The notes under the pieces were generated by a model, which saw only the letters and a program-made list of their open reading frames with translations, did not search any database and was not told where the DNA came from. Positions 27,888 through 36,356 of a stretch of DNA of 64,000 nt are shown in pieces (position 1 is the first letter of the stretch; each line of letters starts with the position of its first letter). A program made the position numbers and the translations under genes. The DNA is from Methanobrevibacter sp. YE315. Its GTDB lineage: Archaea > Methanobacteriota > Methanobacteria > Methanobacteriales > Methanobacteriaceae. The stretch spans positions 624,001 to 688,000 of the forward strand of contig NZ_CP010834.1 in the NCBI RefSeq assembly GCF_001548675.1, given 5' to 3'.

Positions 27888-28792
27888 TGTTCACCAATCT
27901 TGTTTTTTAATCGTCTTAATATACCTTTAAAGGTATGTGCTTCTCTTGCTGTTATGAAAGCTCTTGAAATAATATTGTTGAAAGTTTTAAGACCATTTCT
28001 TTTTTTATGGTCTGGAATGTCTAAACTGTTAATCAAATCACGCATATCTCTTATCAGATAATCTTTTTCTAATTCGCTGCTTTCTTCAAGTCCTTGAACT
28101 CCATAATCGTGCTTGTTTTTAAATAATTCATAAAATATTATCGCGGCTGCATGTGAGATGTTCATAATCGGATATGTTGGGTCTGTTGGAATTGAAACGC
28201 AAATGTCGCAGTCTTCGATTTCCTTATTTGTAAGTCCATCACCCTCTCTTCCAAACAGAATAGCTATTTTATTTGAAACGTTCATTGATTCACCAAGTTC
28301 CTCAGGTCTAAGGGGGATTCTTGAAAGGTTATAGCTTCCTCCAGCCATTCCGGTTGAAGCAACCTTAAAATCAATTCTTTGGGCCTGGTAGAAATCATCC
28401 AATGTCGGAAATATTTTTGCCTCTTCAACAATGTACTTTCCATGTGTAGCCTGATAATATGCTTCATTTGTTAATGTAGGGGGATTGATTAATACTAAAT
28501 TTTTCAATCCGAAGTTTGCCATGGTTCTTGCAAGAAAACCGATGTTTCCAGGAGTTTCACATTCAACAAAAACAATGTAGATGTTTTCCTTAAAAAGGCT
28601 GACCTCTTTTTCTTCCTGTTCTCTTACAATCTTTGATCTTGCAGTTCCTCTGGATTGTTTTGTGGATGCCGCTTTTTTTGTGGAAGTTGATTTTTTCTCA
28701 GAGTCACTTTCTTCCTTTTTTTCAGGTGAACTCATTGAAGTGGTTTCAACCACTTGTTGTTCACTTACAGCAGCATCTCCTATTTTAATCAA
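27884..28792 (-). CDS. SPOUT tRNA/rRNA methyltransferase, TrmJ-like
   Basis: The 302-residue protein has a SPOUT (TrmH/TrmJ) methyltransferase domain from about residue 70: YIVFVECETPGNIGFLARTM, NLVLINPPTL, IAILFGREGDGLTN and CVSIPTDPTYPIMNISHAAA, which form the S-adenosylmethionine knot. It probably 2'-O-methylates tRNA. The first 65 residues are Ser/Lys/Glu-rich and look disordered. The start is unclear: the TTG at 28792 is too close to the GGAG site, and ATG 28735 is an alternative that would drop 19 residues. Confidence 0.85.
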   Translation of the reverse strand: MIKIGDAAVSEQQVVETTSMSSPEKKEESDSEKKSTSTKKAASTKQSRGTARSKIVREQEEKEVSLFKENIYIVFVECETPGNIGFLARTMANFGLKNLVLINPPTLTNEAYYQATHGKYIVEEAKIFPTLDDFYQAQRIDFKVASTGMAGGSYNLSRIPLRPEELGESMNVSNKIAILFGREGDGLTNKEIEDCDICVSIPTDPTYPIMNISHAAAIIFYELFKNKHDYGVQGLEESSELEKDYLIRDMRDLINSLDIPDHKKRNGLKTFNNIISRAFITAREAHTFKGILRRLKNKIGEQ

Positions 28793-28804
28793 CTCCTAAC
28801 TCAA

Positions 28805-30283
28805 TTATTCGTAAGCTTTGTCTAATAATTCCAGAATGTGCATGCATTTTACATCATCACATCCTATTTCATTTAAACCATCCTGTATATTCAGTTGACA
28901 GAATGGGCATATTGTAATCACAGCGTCAGCGCCAGTATCTTTAATCATTTCCGCTTTTGATTTAGATAAATCCATCGCAATTTCAGGTTTTCCGGATTTT
29001 ATTCCACCACCAGCACCGCAGCATTGGCAAGGATAAAGCATCTCTTTAAATTCAATGCCAGGTATCTTTTCAATAATCTCTCTTGGCGCATCCTTGATGC
29101 CTTGTCCTCTGCCCAAATGGCATGGGTCATGGTATGTAACAGTCATTTTAACTTCATTGAGTTTTTCTTCATCAAGCTTATCTACTAAAAACTCACTGAT
29201 GTCCATTACATTTAGTTGTGAACCAAATTGCGGATGATTATTTTTCAATGTGGCTCCGCAGCCGGAACAGATTGTAATTACAGTATCATAATCTTTAAAG
29301 ACTTCTTTGTTTTTATCAACAAGGTCCTGAACGATGTCGGTTTGACCGGTTCTCAATAGTGGAGATCCGCAGCATACCTGTCCTTCAGGAACATCAATGT
29401 CAATTCCATTTTCCTTTAGGATTTTAACTAATTTATGACCTGTCTCAGGGAATTTATAATCTACCATGCATCCTGTAAAGAAAGCTATTTTTGAACCGGT
29501 ATTGTTTTCAGCCTCTTCGATAAATGTTGGCTTGTCGGTTTTTACAGACCTTCCGGTTTCTAAAATGTTTTCCTTGAATGCAACATGTTGTGGAAGCGGT
29601 CCGGAACCGTTTGCAACGGCAATCGCTCTCATTTTTTCTATTGCATCGCCGAAAGTATTGATGTTTTTAGGACAAACAGCCAGACATTTGCCGCAGCTGG
29701 TACAGTTGTATAATCCTTCATCCAACGCCTCTTTAAGTCTGTCAAATTTGTCTCTTGGATCGGTTTCGAATTTGTCGATGTATCTCATCAGATATGGGCC
29801 GCCGAATTCCTCTGTTGCGATATTGACAACAGGGCATGATGAAAGGCAGGAATAACATTCGATACAGCTTCTCACTTTTTTAGTTTCTTTGGTGTCTTCC
29901 TTGGTCATGCTTGTGTCCAAAGCGTCACGTTTATGGTCGCATTGAAGGGACAACTGCAAATCTTTTACTTTTGCCTCAATACTTGACTTATCAACAATTA
30001 AATCTTTTATGACCGGGAATTTAAGGGGCTCTATTATGGCTCCGTCCTTAATCTCTTTTTGACAGGCAAGAGCTCCGTTTCCATTAAATAAAACACCGCA
30101 GGATCCGCATTGACCTGCCCTACATGAGCTTCTAAAACTAATGTCAGCATCATATTTTTCATTAATAGCTTGCAGGGCGTCAAGAACTTTCATATGAGGT
30201 GTCTGTTCGATTTCATAACACTCTAAGTGAGGTTCTGTGTCCAGTTCACTATTAAATCTTGAAACATAAACTTTAATCATCAT
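28805..30283 (-). CDS. tfrB: thiol:fumarate reductase subunit B
   Basis: The 492-residue protein joins an SdhB-like N-terminus to an HdrB-like C-terminus, the mark of TfrB. It has the [2Fe-2S] motif CRAGQCGSCG (54-63) with C74, two [4Fe-4S] motifs (CIECYSCLSSCP, 140-151; CTSCGKCLAVCP, 194-205), and two CCG segments (CCGSPLL and CQCCGAGGG). With TfrA it reduces fumarate using coenzymes M and B, giving succinate for biosynthesis and the CoM-CoB heterodisulfide. TfrA is not in the window. It is divergent from iorA over a 100-bp promoter region. Confidence 0.93.
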   Translation of the reverse strand: MMIKVYVSRFNSELDTEPHLECYEIEQTPHMKVLDALQAINEKYDADISFRSSCRAGQCGSCGVLFNGNGALACQKEIKDGAIIEPLKFPVIKDLIVDKSSIEAKVKDLQLSLQCDHKRDALDTSMTKEDTKETKKVRSCIECYSCLSSCPVVNIATEEFGGPYLMRYIDKFETDPRDKFDRLKEALDEGLYNCTSCGKCLAVCPKNINTFGDAIEKMRAIAVANGSGPLPQHVAFKENILETGRSVKTDKPTFIEEAENNTGSKIAFFTGCMVDYKFPETGHKLVKILKENGIDIDVPEGQVCCGSPLLRTGQTDIVQDLVDKNKEVFKDYDTVITICSGCGATLKNNHPQFGSQLNVMDISEFLVDKLDEEKLNEVKMTVTYHDPCHLGRGQGIKDAPREIIEKIPGIEFKEMLYPCQCCGAGGGIKSGKPEIAMDLSKSKAEMIKDTGADAVITICPFCQLNIQDGLNEIGCDDVKCMHILELLDKAYE

Positions 30284-30309
30284 TTCTCCCCATTTTATAA
30301 AAGTTTATA

Positions 30310-30330
30310 AAATATTATAATATAATATTT
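30310..30330. promoter_or_regulatory. AT-rich dyad between tfrB and iorA
   Basis: Arms AATATTA (30311-30317) and TAATATT (30323-30329) with a 5-base spacer; one more base pair extends it on each side. A related dyad with a 6-base spacer is at 36306-36325. It may be an operator or only AT-rich DNA. Confidence 0.35.
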
Positions 30331-30386
30331 ATATCTTAAACTATTATATAATATATTGTATTAATGATAATTTTGAGGAAAATATA

Positions 30387-32279
30387 ATGAATTTAAAAGA
30401 GTTAGTCACAGGAGTGCCTGGTGAAAAACAATTTTTGCTGGGTAATGAAGCTGCCGTAAGAGGAGTTATAGAAGCAGGCGTTTCTATTGCAGCTACATAT
30501 CCGGGAACTCCTTCATCAGAAATTGGAAACGTATTATCCGTATTGGCTAAAGATGCTAATATTTATTTTGAATTTTCTACTAATGAAAAAGTCGCAATGG
30601 AGGTTGCAGCTTGTGCAGCAGCTTCAGGTCTTAGGTCATTTACATTCATGAAGCATGTTGGTATGAATGTAGCTAGCGACTCTTTCATGACAACAGCATA
30701 TACCGGCGTTAATGGCGGAATGGTTATTTTGTCAGCTGATGACCCGTCACTTTTCTCATCCCAAAATGAGCAAGACACCCGTAATTTTGCAAAATTGGCA
30801 AATGTGCCTATTTTAGAACCATCTAACTGTCAAGAAGTCAAAGACATGGTTAAATACGCATTTGACTTATCAGAACAATTCAATATACCAGTCATTGTCA
30901 GAACTACTACTCGCGTATCTCACATGAGAGGGGTTGTCGAATTTGGAGAAGTAAAGGATAACTCATCAAATGGCGATAATCACTGGAAAAGAGGTCATTT
31001 CAACAAAGACCCATCAAAATATGTTCCAGTTCCGGCATTTGCGGGAAGCATGCACGTAAGACTTTGGGATAAAATCCATAAAATTGAAGAGATTACCAAT
31101 AAAAGTGAATTGAACACAGAAATTAAACTAACAGAAAATAAAAAATACGGTGTAATCGCTTCAAGCAGCGCCTATAATTATGCTCATGACGTAATAAAAT
31201 TCAATGAATTGGATGTCAATATTTTAAAATTAGGATTTTCATATCCTTTCCCACAAAATAAGGTCGCCGAATTCCTAAGTGACATAGATGAAGTATTCAT
31301 AGTTGAGGAAGTTGATCCAATCATCGAAAGGGATACACTGGCCTGCATTGGAGCAAACGGGCTCAATGTTCAAGTCCACGGTAAACTGGATGGGACTTTC
31401 CCTCTTTATCATGAATTCAATTCCGATGTTGTTGGCGATGGACTTAACAAAATCTTGAACTTTAAAGAAGAAACTGGTATTGATTACTCTTCCAATCTGG
31501 AAAAATTAAGTGAAGATATCCCATCAAGAGCACCTGTTTTATGTGCAGGATGCCCTCACAGGGCAATGTATTACGGAATCAACATTGCAATCGAAGAATT
31601 AGGCATGAAAGCTTCCGATGTAATATTCGCTTCAGATATAGGATGTTATACATTAGGAATCAACCCACCATACAATGCTGCTGATTACCTGCTGTCTATG
31701 GGTTCAAGCGTAGGAGATGGATGCGGATTTTCCGTTTCAACAGACCAGAAGGTAGCCAGTTTCATTGGAGACTCCACATTTTTCCACAGCGGAATTTCAC
31801 CGTTAATCAATGCAGTGCACAATAAGCATAACTTTGTTCTAACAGTGCTTGACAATAGGATTACTGCCATGACCGGCGGTCAGCCAAACCCTGGAATTCC
31901 TGTTGATGGAATGGGAGACGAGGCTCCAGAGGTTTCAATCCGTAAATTGGCTCTGGCCTGCGGATGTGATTATGTGCGTGTAATCAATCCATTCAATCTG
32001 GATCAGGTCGTTAAAACTTATAAAGAGGCATTTGAAAGAAATGACACTGCAGTCATTATTTCAAAGGCACCATGTACCCTTATTAAAGGCTTAACCAAAA
32101 AGCCTCCGGTCAACTTCATTGAAGGAAATTGTAATAAGTGTGATAAATGTGTAAGCGAACTTGCTTGTCCGGCCATTTCAAAAATCGATGGAAAAATCAC
32201 CATTGACAAATCACAATGTGACGGATGTAATGTTTGTATTCAAGTTTGCAAATATGGCGCTTTAGAGGCAGGTAGGTGA
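30387..32279 (+). CDS. iorA: indolepyruvate ferredoxin oxidoreductase, alpha subunit
   Basis: The 630-residue subunit interconverts arylpyruvates and aryl-acetyl-CoA with ferredoxin, using thiamine diphosphate. It has the pyrimidine-binding N-terminus (EAGVSIAATYPGTPSSEIG, about 30-48), a TPP-binding region with SDIGCYTLG and GDSTFFHSGI, and a C-terminal ferredoxin domain (CNKCDKCVSELACP and CDGCNVCIQVC). Length is normal. GAGGAAA precedes the ATG. It is translationally close to iorB (4 bases). With the nearby paaK it can make aromatic amino acids from arylacetates. Confidence 0.95.
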   Translation: MNLKELVTGVPGEKQFLLGNEAAVRGVIEAGVSIAATYPGTPSSEIGNVLSVLAKDANIYFEFSTNEKVAMEVAACAAASGLRSFTFMKHVGMNVASDSFMTTAYTGVNGGMVILSADDPSLFSSQNEQDTRNFAKLANVPILEPSNCQEVKDMVKYAFDLSEQFNIPVIVRTTTRVSHMRGVVEFGEVKDNSSNGDNHWKRGHFNKDPSKYVPVPAFAGSMHVRLWDKIHKIEEITNKSELNTEIKLTENKKYGVIASSSAYNYAHDVIKFNELDVNILKLGFSYPFPQNKVAEFLSDIDEVFIVEEVDPIIERDTLACIGANGLNVQVHGKLDGTFPLYHEFNSDVVGDGLNKILNFKEETGIDYSSNLEKLSEDIPSRAPVLCAGCPHRAMYYGINIAIEELGMKASDVIFASDIGCYTLGINPPYNAADYLLSMGSSVGDGCGFSVSTDQKVASFIGDSTFFHSGISPLINAVHNKHNFVLTVLDNRITAMTGGQPNPGIPVDGMGDEAPEVSIRKLALACGCDYVRVINPFNLDQVVKTYKEAFERNDTAVIISKAPCTLIKGLTKKPPVNFIEGNCNKCDKCVSELACPAISKIDGKITIDKSQCDGCNVCIQVCKYGALEAGR

Positions 32280-32283
32280 TAAT

Positions 32284-32868
32284 ATGGATAATCGTTATTG
32301 TATTTACATATGCGGTGTTGGAGGTCAAGGAATCATTAAGACCTCAACAATAATTGGTGAAGCCGCAATGAATCAGGGACTTGATGTTGTTATGAGTGAA
32401 ATTCATGGAATGTCTCAAAGAGGAGGATCTGTTTCCACAGAACTTAAAATTGGAGGATACAATTCTTCAATCATTCCAAAACAAGGTGCAGATATGCTAC
32501 TTTCCTTTGAACCGATAGAAACAATCAGAGGTTTGGATAAGGTAAATAGTGAAACCAAAATTGTTTATAACACTCATCCGATAATACCATCCTCATCTAA
32601 TAAGGCTTATCCTAACGTGGACAGCATAACTAAAACTTTAAAAGAGAATTTTAAACATGTGCTTCCGATTGACGGTACTGAATTAGCTATGGATGCTGGA
32701 AGCGTATTGGCCTTGAATATGGTTCTTTTGGGTGCAGTTACCGCTGATGAGAAATTCCCATTGACAAAAGAATCAGTCATCGATGCAATGAAAAATAATC
32801 TAAAACCTAAATTCCACGAGATGAATTTAAAAGCTATCGAAAGTGGGTACAAATCTATTAAAGGTTAA
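32284..32868 (+). CDS. iorB: indolepyruvate ferredoxin oxidoreductase, beta subunit
   Basis: The 194-residue gamma/beta-type subunit begins with ICGVGGQGIIKTS (residues 9-21), the usual start of this oxidoreductase domain, and has SEIHGMSQRGGSV (about 39-51). It completes the IorAB enzyme. The GGTGATAAT site sits in the end of iorA, so the two are translated together. The gene is followed by a 92-residue unknown. Confidence 0.93.
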   Translation: MDNRYCIYICGVGGQGIIKTSTIIGEAAMNQGLDVVMSEIHGMSQRGGSVSTELKIGGYNSSIIPKQGADMLLSFEPIETIRGLDKVNSETKIVYNTHPIIPSSSNKAYPNVDSITKTLKENFKHVLPIDGTELAMDAGSVLALNMVLLGAVTADEKFPLTKESVIDAMKNNLKPKFHEMNLKAIESGYKSIKG

Positions 32869-32923
32869 AAATTTAAATACTATTTAAACTAATAATTTAA
32901 ATAGATAATAAAAGTGTGGTATT

Positions 32924-33202
32924 ATGGCTTACAAAATTGACAATGCTATTATAAAAAAAGACAGGAATGGAAAATTAACCTTGATTGATCCTGAAAATGT
33001 TTTTGGTGATGAAGATGCATTTATTGCGATTAAAAGTGATGACTTAATTACTATCCAGCTTTTAATCAATGGTATCTTGAAAAATGATTTTAAAACTTGG
33101 AAGGAATTAGGTCCTATTCCTGATACTGAACCACTTAAAAGCCTTTTTGTTCGTTTAGGCTATTCTAGAGAAGATATGGCTAATTTATTAAAAGAATTTT
33201 AG
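32924..33202 (+). CDS. hypothetical protein
   Basis: A 92-residue soluble protein with no recognised domain. It is Asp/Lys-rich and shows a short alpha/beta pattern with a C-terminal helix (SREDMANLLKEF). It lies 55 bases after iorB and has its own TATA-like sequence near 32880-32900. The upstream site (GTGGTATT) is moderate. The function is unknown; it may be part of the insertion that separates iorAB from the ACT-paaK unit. Confidence 0.55.
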   Translation: MAYKIDNAIIKKDRNGKLTLIDPENVFGDEDAFIAIKSDDLITIQLLINGILKNDFKTWKELGPIPDTEPLKSLFVRLGYSREDMANLLKEF

Positions 33203-33446
33203 CTATTTTTCTTTACTTTTTTATAATGCTTTTTGAAAATATTCTTTGACACTCTTTTTTTAGATAATTTTATAATTTAATTGATATTCTTATAGAAAAT
33301 TGTTTTTATTTTGTTCTATTGCTCCGGTTTTGTAATATTTACTCCGTAAAACCATTTTATTTAAATTAATACTCTTTGATTCCAATATAAATCTTTTTAA
33401 ATTACCGTGTCATAATTATATTTATCCACTGGGGAGGTATATTAAT

Positions 33447-34353
33447 ATGGCTGAGTTTCAAGAGGGCATGTTATTTAAAAACGTTTTAGATGAGGATGCA
33501 GGTATTCTTTTAGAGATTATGGGCAAAAAATCTGAAAGAACAAAAGTGTGGACTAAAGAGTTAAGGCATATTGACCCAACAAATTTTAAACCAGACCTAA
33601 TTTTGGAGTTGGATAATGAAAATTTAATCATTGAATTTCAGAGTACTAATGTAAATGAAGAATTTTCAAAAAGAGCCCATTCTTATGTTGCAATAACTGA
33701 CCAAAATAAAAAGAACAATAAAGAAGTAAATTTATCTGTTTTAAGCACTGCTGAAGATTCTAAGATTATTGAGTATAAATACAACAAATTAAATGTATTT
33801 AAATATGAAATAGAGGGGTTAAATAATTTATATAGTGAAGAAATTATAAATAATGTTAAAACTAAACTTAAAAATAAAGAAAAGCTTCATGGTAGATATG
33901 TTATATTGTTGTCTTTAGTTCCATTAAGTAAAAAAGGTAAAAACATTGTTGAATACATTTACAGGGTTAATAAGAATTCTATTCAAATTAAAAGATTTGA
34001 CAGCATCTCAAAAAGATCTATCATATGGGATAATGTGGTTAACAACTGACAAATTCGTTGAGGATACGTTGGAAAGAAATATAATTTGTGATATGTTAGG
34101 TGGTAGAATGAGTTTGATTCATGAATACGGGGAAAATAAATATAATCAGGGCAAAGATGACGGTATTGAGCAAGGAATAGAGCAAGGAATAGAGCAAGGA
34201 ATAGAGCAAGGTATAGAACAAGGCATTGGACAGGGTATTGAAAGAATTATCGTTAATCTCTTAAAATCAGGTGATAATGCTGAAGATATTGCTAATAAAA
34301 CGGAAATTCCTTTAGAAAAAGTAATTGAAATAAAAATTAAAAATAAGTTGTAG
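33447..34353 (+). pseudogene. frameshifted PD-(D/E)XK nuclease of the Rpn/transposase-like family
   Basis: The first frame (33447-34049) has the nuclease core: FKPDLILELDNENLIIEFQS (about 51-70), i.e. D followed by the E-x-Q motif of Rpn-type proteins. It ends at 34049. The family C-terminus (LTTDKFVED, RMSLIHEYGENKYNQGKDD) continues in the +1 frame up to 34353. One extra base near 34034-34038 would explain it: removing a G from GTGG restores DNV-LTTDKF. Such genes often spread as selfish or phage-linked elements. The C-terminus has a QG repeat. The GGGGAGGT ribosome site is strong. A sequencing error is possible. Confidence 0.7.
34162..34245 (+). repeat. 12-bp tandem repeat coding for GIEQ
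   Basis: Seven 12-base units near 34162-34245; three (34174-34209) are identical (GGAATAGAGCAA). The repeat keeps reading frame when units change. Confidence 0.85.
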
Positions 34354-34374
34354 AAAAGAAATTAATCTTTTCTA
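34351..34374. terminator. bidirectional hairpin
   Basis: Nine-bp perfect arms TAGAAAAGA (34351-34359) and TCTTTTCTA (34366-34374) with a 6-base loop, spanning the stop codons of the two convergent genes. Confidence 0.65.
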
Positions 34375-34803
34375 TAGTTCTTTTATGTCTTTATCATCTA
34401 AAATTTTAACATCACTATCTTTGAGAGCTTCGATAGCTTTTTCCATATCTTCCAATCTCATGACAACAATGGCTTCATCAGTTTTATTACTTACAAATGC
34501 ATATAAGTATTCTAAATTAATGCCTTTTTCATCAAAGACTTCTAATGTTGAATTTAATCCATTAGGTTTGTCTGGGATTGCTAAAATAATGACATCATTT
34601 TCTTTAACAATAAAACCATCTTTTTCAAGTGCTTCTATTGCCTTTTCATTATCGGAAACAATCAATCTTAAAATTCCGTATTTTGTAGTGTCAGCTATTG
34701 AAAGAGCACGAATATTAATATTTTCTTGTGCTAATGTATTTATGGCTTTTTTAAGCCTTCCTTCTTTGTTTTCTATGAAAATTGATATTTGTTTAACTGC
34801 CAT
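34372..34803 (-). CDS. ACT-domain regulatory protein
   Basis: The 143-residue protein has two ACT domains (about residues 4-68 and 73-137), each with the beta-alpha-beta pattern; the first reads ISIFIENKEGRLKKAINTL. ACT pairs bind amino acids, and this small protein sits downstream of paaK with a 9-base gap in the same transcript. It probably senses an aromatic amino acid and adjusts the arylacetate pathway; this is inference from context. GGGTGAT precedes the ATG. Confidence 0.85.
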   Translation of the reverse strand: MAVKQISIFIENKEGRLKKAINTLAQENINIRALSIADTTKYGILRLIVSDNEKAIEALEKDGFIVKENDVIILAIPDKPNGLNSTLEVFDEKGINLEYLYAFVSNKTDEAIVVMRLEDMEKAIEALKDSDVKILDDKDIKEL

Positions 34804-34812
34804 CTTATCACC

Positions 34813-36114
34813 CTATTCAAAATTCCTCTCATCAATTACACGAACGGCTTTTCCTTCACTTCTTGGAAGTGATTCTGGTTCACAGATTGTCACATCTACT
34901 CTAAGGCCTGTTTCTGATCTTATTGATGCTTGGATTTGTTTTTCTACTTTTTCCATTTCCTTCATTTCATCGAAGAATAATTCTTTAGACGCTTCAACTT
35001 TAACTTCAACTTCATCCAAAATGTCTGGTCTGGTAACGTGAATCATGTAATTAGGACTAATTCCCTTAATTTTAAGCAATGCTTTTTCAATTTGGGATGG
35101 GAACACCATAACACCTTTGATTTTTAGCATATCGTCGCTTCTACCGGTGATTCTGGTCATTCTAACGGTTGTTCTTCCACATTCACATTTTTCACCAATA
35201 AGTGAAGTCAAATCTTTTGTTCTAAATCTTATAATAGGCATTCCAGTTTTGGTTAGGGAAGTTAAAACGAGTTCTCCTTTTTCACCGTAATCTAAGGTTT
35301 CGCCGTTTTCCGGATTGATAATTTCTGGATAGAACTGGTCATCTTGGATGTGCATTCCATTTTGGTATTCGCATTCTTGAGCTACTCCCGGCCCCATAAC
35401 TTCGGTTAAACCATAAATGTTATAGGTTTTAATTCCTAAAGATGCTTCAATTCTTTTTCTCATCTCATCGGTCCACATTTCTGCTCCGTGGATTCCTGCT
35501 TTTAGGTTAATGTCTTCAAGGGAAATTCCGGCTTTTTCTCTTGATTCTCCTAAATACATTGCATAAGAAGGAGTGCAGGTTAAAATATCACTTTGGAAGT
35601 CGATCATTGTATCGAGTTGTCTTTGTGTGTTTCCTGCTGATATAGGGATTGTGATAGCGCCCATCTTATTTCCACCATGGTGGATTCCAAAACCTCCAGT
35701 GAATAAACCATATCCGTAAGCATTTTGGATAATGTATTCTTTTTCGGCACCGGCCATTTTAAGTCCGCGTGCAATGCATTCTCCCCATATATCCAAATCA
35801 TTTTGTGTGTATGCGGTCACTGTTGGTTTCCCTGTTGTTCCTGATGAAGCGTGCACTTCGACAATTTCTTCACGGGGAACCGCAAGTAATCCTAATGGGT
35901 AAGCTTCTCTTAAATCGCTTTTTGTTGTAAACGGTATTTTTTCAATATCCTTTAAAGTTTTGATATCCTCTGGTTTTATTCCAGCTTCATCAAATCTTTT
36001 TTTGTAAAATTCGACATTTTCGTATGCTAGTTTTACTGTTTCTTGTAGTCTTTTTAGTTGCAGTTCTTCTTTTTCTTCTTTTCCCATACATTCTGCCTTT
36101 TCATTCCAAAACAT
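34813..36114 (-). CDS. paaK: phenylacetate-CoA ligase family (aryl-acid or F390 synthetase-like)
   Basis: About 433 residues of the adenylate-forming enzyme superfamily. It has the P-loop-like [12 protein letters not shown] (about 86-97), [10 protein letters not shown], and IITRPD-like C-terminal domain with [14 protein letters not shown] 36114 (MFWNEK) matches the family start and has AGGGAT; the TTG at 36132 is unlikely. In methanogens this family activates arylacetates, which IorAB carboxylates to arylpyruvates for aromatic amino acid synthesis. Some relatives are called coenzyme F390 synthetase, so the exact substrate is open. Confidence 0.85.
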   Translation of the reverse strand: MFWNEKAECMGKEEKEELQLKRLQETVKLAYENVEFYKKRFDEAGIKPEDIKTLKDIEKIPFTTKSDLREAYPLGLLAVPREEIVEVHASSGTTGKPTVTAYTQNDLDIWGECIARGLKMAGAEKEYIIQNAYGYGLFTGGFGIHHGGNKMGAITIPISAGNTQRQLDTMIDFQSDILTCTPSYAMYLGESREKAGISLEDINLKAGIHGAEMWTDEMRKRIEASLGIKTYNIYGLTEVMGPGVAQECEYQNGMHIQDDQFYPEIINPENGETLDYGEKGELVLTSLTKTGMPIIRFRTKDLTSLIGEKCECGRTTVRMTRITGRSDDMLKIKGVMVFPSQIEKALLKIKGISPNYMIHVTRPDILDEVEVKVEASKELFFDEMKEMEKVEKQIQASIRSETGLRVDVTICEPESLPRSEGKAVRVIDERNFE

Positions 36115-36244
36115 AGTATCCCTATTTAACAAATTTATTGCAATGTTTAATTATTTCATTTTATGTTTATAAAACTTTATTATTTTTTCATGTTAATTTT
36201 TTAATTATATAATATTATTTGAGATAAAGATTAAACTAAATATA

Positions 36245-36262
36245 ATGTACTAAAAAGTACAT
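36245..36262. promoter_or_regulatory. 18-bp palindrome between paaK and the symporter
   Basis: Perfect 7-base arms ATGTACT (36245-36251) and AGTACAT (36256-36262) with an AAAA spacer, placed midway between divergent genes. Confidence 0.5.
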
Positions 36263-36305
36263 CAATGTATCTTTATGTGAAAATATTTATATATTCATAA
36301 TCTAT

Positions 36306-36325
36306 AATATTATAATAGTAATATT
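36306..36325. promoter_or_regulatory. AT-rich dyad before the symporter
   Basis: Arms AATATTA and TAATATT with a TAATAG spacer, 31 bases before the start codon; resembles the dyad before iorA (30311-30329). Confidence 0.35.
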
Positions 36326-36356
36326 AATAATTTTTAATATTTAGAGGTAATTATTT

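Noticed and set aside
34162-34245. 12-bp repeat as a phase-variable switch.
   Set aside because: The unit is a multiple of three, so copy changes keep frame; the actual frameshift lies upstream.
34385-35041. Plus-strand open frame of 218 codons.
   Set aside because: It lies opposite the ACT and paaK genes, which have clear family motifs; its product is Ser-rich with no domain.
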